Source: Calothrix sp. 336/3
GTDB taxonomy: Bacteria > Cyanobacteriota > Cyanobacteriia > Cyanobacteriales > Nostocaceae
Direction: 5' to 3'
DNA: 64,000 nucleotides
Assembly (NCBI RefSeq): GCF_000734895.2
Contig: NZ_CP011382.1
Coordinates: 3,636,700 to 3,700,699 of the forward strand
The position numbers were made by a program, and so were the translations under genes. Below, piece after piece: positions 59,201 through 64,000 of this stretch. The notes beneath the pieces are model-generated. The model saw only the letters and a list, made by a program, of their open reading frames with translations. It made no database searches and was not told where the DNA came from. Positions within the stretch are counted from its first letter, which is position 1. Every line of letters begins with the position of its first letter.

Positions 59201-61110
59201 AGGTTCCTGTTAAACACCTCGATGACTTAAGTAATCTAGTCGGGGAATTAGTAGTTAATCGCAACACCCTAGAACAAGATCAAGAGCGTTTGCGGCAATC
59301 CTTAGATAATCTGTTGTCCCAGGTGCAACAATTATCCGATGTGGGTGCGAGAATGCAGGAATTATATGAGCGATCGCTACTAGAAGCTTCTCTTTTAGCC
59401 AGTCGGCAAGCTAGTCATTTTGCTCCGGTTATCCAAGAGAGCGATCGCGGTTTCTCAGAACTGGAAATGGATCGCTTTACTCCTTTCCACACCCTCTCCC
59501 AGGAGATGATTGAATTAATTGTCCGAGTGCGGGAGTCTGCGAGTGACATTGATTTCGTCACAGAGGAAACCGAACGAGTAGCACGGCAATTCCGACAAGT
59601 TACCACCCAACTGCAAGAGGGATTAACTAGATCCCGAATGGAACCCTTTTCCCAAGCAACGGACTTGTTACCCCGTGGGGTGCGCGATAATGCCATCAAG
59701 TATGGAAAACAGGTGGAATTGACCATCCAAGGTCGAGATACCTTAATTGACAAGATGATTTTGGAGCATCTCAAGAACCCCTTAAACCACTTGTTAAATA
59801 ACGCGATCGCCCACGGAATTGAAAACCCAGAGGAAAGACAAGCCAAAGGTAAACCGAATGTCGGAAAAATCACCATTTCCGCTTTCCACCAAGGGAACCA
59901 AACAGTGATTTCTGTCAGTGATGATGGTGCGGGTATTAACTCCGAAGCTGTCAAGGCAAAGGCTCTGAGTAAAGGTATTATTATTCCAGAACAGGCAAAA
60001 AACCTTTCTCACATTGATGTTTACGACCTATTGTTTACCCCAGGTTTCAGTACTAAAGACAAGGAAGACGAACTTGCCGGTCGGGGTGTAGGTTTGGACG
60101 TGGTACGCACAAAAATTAGTGAAATTCGTGGCTCCATCACCATTGATTCCAAAATTGATCAGGGAACCACTTTTACAATTCGTCTACCTTTAACTTTGAG
60201 TATCTGCAAAGCGCTCTGTTGTGTCTCAGATAAAGCGAGAGTTGCTTTCCCCATGGATGGTGTGGAAGATACCCTGGATATTCCGATGAAGAATATTCAA
60301 CAAAATGCTCAAGGAGAAAAATTTATTTCTTGGCGAGATACTCTCCTACCCTTCCGACCTTTAAAAGAATTACTCACCTTTAACCGTCAACTTAGTCGCG
60401 GGAATGTCTACGGTGGCACCCGTGATGATGATATGGTGTCCGTGGTGGTGGTACGCTCGGCAACAACTTTTATCGCCTTACAAGTTGATTTAGTTCTCAG
60501 TGAGCAAGAAATCGTTATCAAACAATTTGAAGGTCCCGCACCTAAACCCATCGGTGTTGCCGGTGCAACGGTTCTAGGGGATGGACGGATTATGCCGATC
60601 GCCGATGTCTTGGAAATTATCGATATCTTCCAAGGACGTACCTCCAAGCAAAGCAGCGTCAGTCTTTGGGAACAAAAAGCTGCTAATCAAGAGGTGATTG
60701 CTGCCAAGATTGACCCAACAGTATTAATCATCGATGACTCCATCACTGTCCGAGAACTGCTTTCTCTCACCTTCAATAAAGCTGGGTATCGTGTAGAACA
60801 AGCACGAGATGGTCAGGAAGCTTGGGATAAATTACGTTCTGGTTTACCCTGTGACCTCGTATTCTGCGATATTGAAATGCCTCGCTGTGACGGTCTAGAA
60901 CTACTCTCCCGTATCCAAAAAGACCCCAGTCTCAACCACTTACCGATCGCCATGTTAACTTCCCGTGGTGCCGACAAACACCGTCAAATGGCAATTAGTT
61001 TAGGAGCCAGTGGTTACTTTACTAAACCATATTTAGAAGAAGCATTACTAGAAGCTGCATCTCGTATGCTCAAGGGTGAGAAGTTGGTGCATAGTACAAG
61101 TAATAATTGA
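56221..61110 (+). CDS. hmpE: HmpE, CheA-type histidine kinase with C-terminal receiver
   Basis: A 1629-residue hybrid kinase. The HPt domain carries phospho-accepting H49 (FRAAHSIKGGAAML). A very long acidic linker (about 230-960) with 22-residue tandem repeats at 510-606 leads to the dimerisation helices, the ATPase (N box around LNHLLNNAIAHGIE, residue 1188; SDDGAGI; GRGVGLDVV), a CheW-like domain (about 1310-1440) and a receiver (D1550 in FCDIEMPRCDG). It should phosphorylate HmpB and its own receiver. The linker's composition (Asp, Glu, Asn, Leu) implies disorder. Confidence 0.93.
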   Translation: MLPEHQQRILGYFIEEAKEHLNTIEQGLLNLQSTLQDSEMINEVFRAAHSIKGGAAMLGLTSIQHTAHRLEDCFKVLKEHPVQVDQKLESLFLRVSDTLKALLEHLQGPFGLTEETANTIMADAEPVISLLNEHLETLLPSETEKPAPKETTANREQIQAPVMAILREMLQLFKQPATPETRKSLEDCCRNLSQIGTPGNWSNWCNLCEGTRKAIAHPENSYLTLAKIVITDIKQALELVLSGREAEIAISQQLEILIPPEIALLDIPDTDDNNLEQEFAELFINTPHPSETHHLSSLEAEAQPIESDTEEDLIVFEELTFDSEDELANENLLEVNHGIANFAGLSFQLDDDEDDDEEDDDIFLDPNGPEVGSAELHTLAQLFEGETPDLSESWDIEEEILEPVAVNDTAAVAINQQIAENGNNDSELAEFLSLDGNVSSEQNPKPQGRDELTIVQLFGDFLDEEPQEAPQIEENIPKLSPDIIADTVDSDELVLAELTAIGIERKSDGDNLFPEIDEEENLVAIAPQTPEDNLFPEIDEEENLVAIAPQTSEDNLFPEIDAEENPVAIAPQTPEDNLFPEIDTEENLVAIAPQTPEDNLFPEIDADEIIANYEASLDEWNIDSLFSETEEENLISFDSQEEDLIDLFQPTVAIEFSPSQADINSLWQTSTTDEPPELKKDAATALEEILIASANIDDITAANEELENFNEELFSDVFLNTNSSPEQKLNILAESPENSPQEVSMEEIGTFYQQPEAEENTPEFTHGADQSVILDVKSVEVIEDNVVSAISDSLGDEDFDTFLHEEQVTYKQELQLEFDDLDISDIPGDEIAELSLNLDVSDIPGDIDDLSDSSLNLDDDLFTESDNSEALDLDFTPVLNNTEYVPDVAAGLETFAELDDLLQEPEVFPVDSTAVTLDDFADLESLLGVDSDTPALPPPPEPIQAAISPVTTTEDDPFKELEGMLGGSITPGGSSLPTGRNPNWQASRFEQLMKVPVKHLDDLSNLVGELVVNRNTLEQDQERLRQSLDNLLSQVQQLSDVGARMQELYERSLLEASLLASRQASHFAPVIQESDRGFSELEMDRFTPFHTLSQEMIELIVRVRESASDIDFVTEETERVARQFRQVTTQLQEGLTRSRMEPFSQATDLLPRGVRDNAIKYGKQVELTIQGRDTLIDKMILEHLKNPLNHLLNNAIAHGIENPEERQAKGKPNVGKITISAFHQGNQTVISVSDDGAGINSEAVKAKALSKGIIIPEQAKNLSHIDVYDLLFTPGFSTKDKEDELAGRGVGLDVVRTKISEIRGSITIDSKIDQGTTFTIRLPLTLSICKALCCVSDKARVAFPMDGVEDTLDIPMKNIQQNAQGEKFISWRDTLLPFRPLKELLTFNRQLSRGNVYGGTRDDDMVSVVVVRSATTFIALQVDLVLSEQEIVIKQFEGPAPKPIGVAGATVLGDGRIMPIADVLEIIDIFQGRTSKQSSVSLWEQKAANQEVIAAKIDPTVLIIDDSITVRELLSLTFNKAGYRVEQARDGQEAWDKLRSGLPCDLVFCDIEMPRCDGLELLSRIQKDPSLNHLPIAMLTSRGADKHRQMAISLGASGYFTKPYLEEALLEAASRMLKGEKLVHSTSNN
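57748..58040. repeat. 66-base tandem repeat inside hmpE, 4.4 units, each with HIP1
   Basis: Units begin at 57748, 57814, 57880 and 57946, with a partial fifth at 58012. Each encodes DNLFPEIDxEENxVAIAPQT plus two residues. Each full unit has gcgatcgcc (first at 57790-57798), which reads VAIAP. Mismatches between units are few, so the array is young and probably varies in number between strains. Confidence 0.92.
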
Positions 61111-61145
61111 TGATGGCAATCTTGAATTTACTTGAATTTACAACT

Positions 61146-61427
61146 ATGTCTTCTCCCTTCTCTGCGGAAGTTAGCGATCGCATCTGTAAACACATGAACG
61201 AAGACCATGCAGAGGCGATCGCCCTGTATGCTAAGTCCTTCGGTGGTTTAACTGATGTGACTACAGCTCAAATGCTGAAAATAGATGCTGAAGGTATGGA
61301 TTTACAAGCAGTTGTCAACAACGAAGCTATACCCGTACGTATCTCCTTTGACCATACCCTCACTGACTCTGAGGATGCCCATCAAACCCTAATTGCTATG
61401 GTAAAACAGGCAAGACAGGCAAAATAA
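61146..61427 (+). CDS. DUF2470 domain protein
   Basis: A 93-residue protein whose sequence, FSAEVSDRICKHMNEDHAEA and FGGLTDVTTAQMLKIDAEGMD, matches DUF2470, a domain related to heme-oxygenase-like and pyridoxamine-phosphate-oxidase-like split-barrel proteins. Free-standing cyanobacterial members have unknown function. Starts at 61110 and 61113 overlap the hmpE stop and could couple translation, but the added residues (AILNLLEFTT) look unrelated; ATG 61146 is used. Confidence 0.8.
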   Translation: MSSPFSAEVSDRICKHMNEDHAEAIALYAKSFGGLTDVTTAQMLKIDAEGMDLQAVVNNEAIPVRISFDHTLTDSEDAHQTLIAMVKQARQAK

Positions 61428-61445
61428 ATCATCAGATAATAATAT

Positions 61446-61470
61446 CCCTGGCTTTTTTCAAAAGTCGGGG
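61446..61470 (+). terminator. Stem-loop terminator after the DUF2470 gene
   Basis: CCCTGGCTTTT (61446-61456) pairs with AAAAGTCGGGG (61460-61470) over 11 positions including two G-T pairs; loop of three. The sequence after it (AGTTTATAAT) has a weak T content. It closes the hmp transcript. Confidence 0.65.
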
Positions 61471-61637
61471 AGTTTATAATATGAAAAATAAAATTTCTTG
61501 CATTGCTGAATTTAGTCACAAATTATAATTGTGTGCATTTTGTAAAACCACAATTCACCTAGAAACCTTTCGGTGAAACGTCTGTATGTAATAAATAAAA
61601 ATGCTAAAATTCATAGCAGTAAATTAACACTGACTTC

Positions 61638-61889
61638 ATGAGTCCATTACTTGAAAAAATATTAAGCGAGATTGAACAATTGACTCCAGAAGAGCAATTG
61701 ACTGTAATGGGGCATTTAGTAGAACGGATGAAGAAAAATATTACCAAACCCCAAACTAAAAATAAGTGGAGCGATTTAAAAGGTATGGCTCCCTATCCGC
61801 TTACTGGTGAAGATGCTCAAGAGTGGGTTTCGCGCACTCGACGAGAAGGAGATGAATATCGAGAGCATTTGTTGCGGGGAGATGAATGA
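61638..61889 (+). CDS. Probable antitoxin of a VapBC-like pair
   Basis: An 83-residue charged protein. The N-terminal part EKILSEIEQLTPEEQLTVMG resembles small cyanobacterial antitoxins (DUF2281-like), and the C-terminal half (SRTRREGDEYREHLLRGDE) is the kind of basic/acidic tail that wraps a PIN toxin. The final codons overlap the toxin start by four bases (ATGA), which is typical of toxin-antitoxin operons. Confidence 0.75.
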   Translation: MSPLLEKILSEIEQLTPEEQLTVMGHLVERMKKNITKPQTKNKWSDLKGMAPYPLTGEDAQEWVSRTRREGDEYREHLLRGDE

Positions 61890-62326
61890 ATATTAGTGAT
61901 GGGTTAGCGGGAGTTTCTCGCTTATTTCTCGACACAGCACCCGTAATTTATTTTGTAGAGCGCAATCCACATTTTGTTAATTTAGTCGATCCAATTTTTG
62001 AACGGTTAGATACTAATATTACACCTGTAGTATCTCCGATTACTTTGGCAGAGTGTTTGATACATCCGTTACGTTTAGGATTAGCGGATTTAGAACAGGC
62101 TTTTGTTAATATTTTGCAGCAAGAAGAAGTGATATTTATGGATGTGAATTCATCCGTAGCACGAGAAGCTGCGAGAATTAGAGTGCGTTACAATCTCCAA
62201 CTACCCGATGCATTACAGATTGCATCAGCTTTAATAGCTAAGTGTCAAGCTTTTTTGACTAATGATGAGGCTTTTAAGCGGGTGACGGAATTGAGAGTTT
62301 TAGTAGTGAGTGAGTTGGAAGTTTAG
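61886..62326 (+). CDS. PIN-domain toxin (VapC-like)
   Basis: A 146-residue PIN ribonuclease. Acidic residues that hold Mg2+ lie in RLFLDTAPVIYFVE, TLAECLIHP, LPDALQIASA and FLTNDEAF; all four positions are filled, so it should be active. VapC enzymes cut tRNA or rRNA unless bound by the antitoxin. The gene follows its antitoxin with an ATGA overlap. The pair sits between the hmp operon and an IS-disrupted gene, an accessory region. Confidence 0.87.
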   Translation: MNISDGLAGVSRLFLDTAPVIYFVERNPHFVNLVDPIFERLDTNITPVVSPITLAECLIHPLRLGLADLEQAFVNILQQEEVIFMDVNSSVAREAARIRVRYNLQLPDALQIASALIAKCQAFLTNDEAFKRVTELRVLVVSELEV

Positions 62327-62445
62327 CGAAGAATATTGGTTTAGCGTTTCAATTTCCTACGAAAAAAGTATATAGATTTTGCATACCCCGGTATACCCTG
62401 AGAACTATATTAAAGTAGAAATCTCAAAACTCAGTATAATCACGT

Positions 62446-63660
62446 ATGCATAATCAACATCTACCTCAACAGATAAGACAAAAACTGAATCTGTGGACTT
62501 CTCGTGCTGTAACTATATTTGTCTCTCTGCTTTTATTATCCGAGTCAACAGCTGCAAACATCAGAGCTAATGGGTTACAAATTGCACAGCAAACTGTATC
62601 TACTCCTTCTGTTCCCTTGAGTGGAGAGAAGCAGAAACGCTATGAGGAGGGAGTCAAGCTGTATGAAGAAGCGCAGGAATTACAGAAAAAAGGGACAAAA
62701 GAAGGATATCAACAAGCAATTGAGAAATATAAACAAGCATTGAAAATAGTTAAAGAGTTGGGATTACGAGCAGATCAAGCCGAAATATTAATGAAGATTG
62801 GTTTAGTTAATATTTATCTCTCAGAACATCAGCAAGCACTAGATTTATATAACCAAGCATTAAAAATCTGGCAGGAATTGAATCAACCTGTATTTGAAGC
62901 AAGTGTACTTGGTATGATTGGTGATGCCTATAGCGGTATAGGAAAAACACAAAAAGCACTTGAATATTTGAAGCGGGCAGAATCAACCTTTCGGGCACAG
63001 AAACAATTTCGTTTCTTAGCTATAAATTTATCTTCTATCTCTCGTGTCTATATGAGATTAGGCGAGACGAAGAATGCAATTAACTACCTGAATCAAATAC
63101 TAGAAATTTATCGCACGGCTGAGAAAGACCAAGTAAAAGAAGCTCATACTCTAAATTCTCTTGCTTTTATACATTCCCTCATAGGTGAGTCTGAATTAGC
63201 ATTTAAATACTACAATCAAGCCCTAGAAATTTATCGTGGGAAAAAAGATTTTTTAGGAGAGGCTGAAATGTTTAAAAGTATTGGCTCTCTTCACGGTAAA
63301 TTAGGTAAACATGATTTGGCTCTAGAATATTTAAATAAAGCCTTGCAAATACAATCAACAAAAGGTCAATTAGTTGATCAAGCTCCCACTCTTAATGATA
63401 TTGCCAGTGTTTATATTTTACGAGGAGATTACGAAAAAGCAGTTAAATACTACCAAAAATCAAAATCAATTTTCCATGAAGCTGGATGGACAACCTTAGA
63501 GTCTTTAAGTCTTGGATCGATTGTCAGTATCTATCGAAATTTTCTAGGTAATAACCAACAAGCACTAAAATATACGCAAGAAGTACTTGAACTTAACCGT
63601 AAAACTGGTGAAAAGGACGAAGAAGCATCAACTCTTAACCAACAAGGTGATATTTATGAG
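62446..63660 (+). pseudogene. TPR-repeat protein interrupted by an insertion sequence
   Basis: The N terminus has a signal-like segment (FVSLLLLSESTAA); from residue 65 on, about eight tetratricopeptide repeats follow (for example QQALDLYNQALKIWQELNQ and DLALEYLNKALQIQSTKGQ). Such proteins in cyanobacteria often end in a CHAT peptidase domain of several hundred residues. Here the TPR frame runs into foreign sequence after GDIYEN (near 63660), where a minus-strand transposase begins; the continuing frame to 63816 is the reverse of that transposase. The end coordinate is approximate. Confidence 0.82.
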
Positions 63661-64000
63661 AACTCCACAAAAAAGATGATCCAGTGGTTATGCTGGTTTA
63701 GCAAAAACTTCCACAAACCATTTTCTGAGATTGGGAAGACGATAAATCTGTTTTTCGACTTCCGCCATCGCTTTGTTTGTCAGCTTAACCCCAGTAGAAT
63801 AGACTTTTTCAACTAGAGTCACCACTGGATTTTGTCCTTTAAAGGTAAGGGTTTTAGCGAAATTCAGTACCGCTTCAACAGTGTCAACTAAACTACCATT
63901 CCAATGCTGCTCTAACCAGCCAAAACAACGCTCCACTGGATTATATTTGCTATGATAAGGGGGATAATAAGCAAGTTGCAATGACAGTTTAGACGATGTA
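63660..64000 (-). mobile_element. Insertion sequence, one end only (ISAzo13-like)
   Basis: The element starts within about ten bases of 63660 and runs past the window. It carries the transposase C terminus on the minus strand. The exact boundary and inverted repeat cannot be set without the other end. Confidence 0.7.
63688..64000 (-). CDS. Transposase, C-terminal part (ISAzo13-like DDE)
   Basis: The minus-strand frame is open to the window edge; about 103 codons are visible and its N-terminal part lies outside. YYPPYHSKYNPVERCFGWLE with WNGSLVD is the last catalytic block of a DDE transposase (the Glu of N-P-x-E), and VEKVYSTGVKLTNKAM follows. This pattern is that of the cyanobacterial ISAzo13-type elements. 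The frame stops at 63688-63690, close to the IS end. Confidence 0.8.
   Translation of the reverse strand, partial: TSSKLSLQLAYYPPYHSKYNPVERCFGWLEQHWNGSLVDTVEAVLNFAKTLTFKGQNPVVTLVEKVYSTGVKLTNKAMAEVEKQIYRLPNLRKWFVEVFAKPA

Noticed and set aside
63660..63816. C-terminal end of the TPR open frame as a real protein domain
   Set aside because: The bases are the antisense of a transposase C terminus with a clear family pattern on the minus strand.

Overview
The window is chromosomal DNA from a filamentous, very probably heterocyst-forming or hormogonium-forming cyanobacterium (order Nostocales or a close relative). The evidence is the many HIP1 octamers (gcgatcgc) in genes and spacers, carotenoid genes crtP-crtB with the typical 17-base overlap, a CcsA cytochrome c assembly protein of the plastid type, a near full-length match in layout to the Anabaena adenylate cyclase CyaB1, a 4-Cys Ser/Thr kinase with WD40 repeats, and a complete hmp (hormogonium motility and polysaccharide) chemotaxis-like locus.

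Layout. 1-3917: end of a DUF3131 protein, a cellulose-synthase-like glycosyltransferase, then a STAS protein and an RsbW-like kinase (a partner-switch pair). 4336-9218: a CNNM/CBS/CorC membrane protein, a HAD phosphatase and a penicillin-acylase-like hydrolase. 9663-17280: mixed housekeeping and hypothetical genes (DUF3352 protein, ccsA, KGK-domain protein, LysE exporter, metallophosphatase, SLOG-like protein, two unknowns). 17535-26988: GT-B glycosyltransferase, RRM RNA-binding protein, M48-like protein with a destroyed active site, prfC, DUF4870 protein, hemB. 27166-35200: WecG/TagA transferase, a 1.1 kb gene-free stretch, outer-membrane protein, amino-acid binding lipoprotein, tRNA-Ser(GCU), crtB-crtP, and a decayed region that contains an otherwise intact small gene with an amber codon at position 2. 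35650-47892: RlpA, cupin/ChrR protein, mutL, cyaB1, PPC protein, 4-Cys kinase, tilS. 47992-61110: hmpF divergent from hmpA-B-C-D-E. 61146-64000: DUF2470 protein, VapBC-like pair, and a TPR gene cut by an insertion sequence whose transposase runs off the window end.

How the genes work together. The hmp genes should form one signalling array: HmpD (receptor) with HmpC (CheW) controls HmpE (CheA with its own receiver), which signals to HmpB (CheY) and to the PatA-like HmpA, with HmpF as the type IV pilus-associated coiled-coil protein. The STAS/kinase pair at the left end resembles the HmpV/HmpW partner switch known from Nostoc, and the adjacent glycosyltransferase could supply polysaccharide, so both ends of the window may serve gliding hormogonia; this link is inference.

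Non-coding DNA is rich in small elements: at least four MITE-like units with terminal inverted repeats, one of them inserted within another repeat, a 26-base tandem repeat behind hemB, a 66-base tandem repeat inside hmpE in which each unit carries a HIP1 site, and several clear stem-loop terminators. No CRISPR array, rRNA or prophage was seen. All family calls come from reading the translations; no database search was run.
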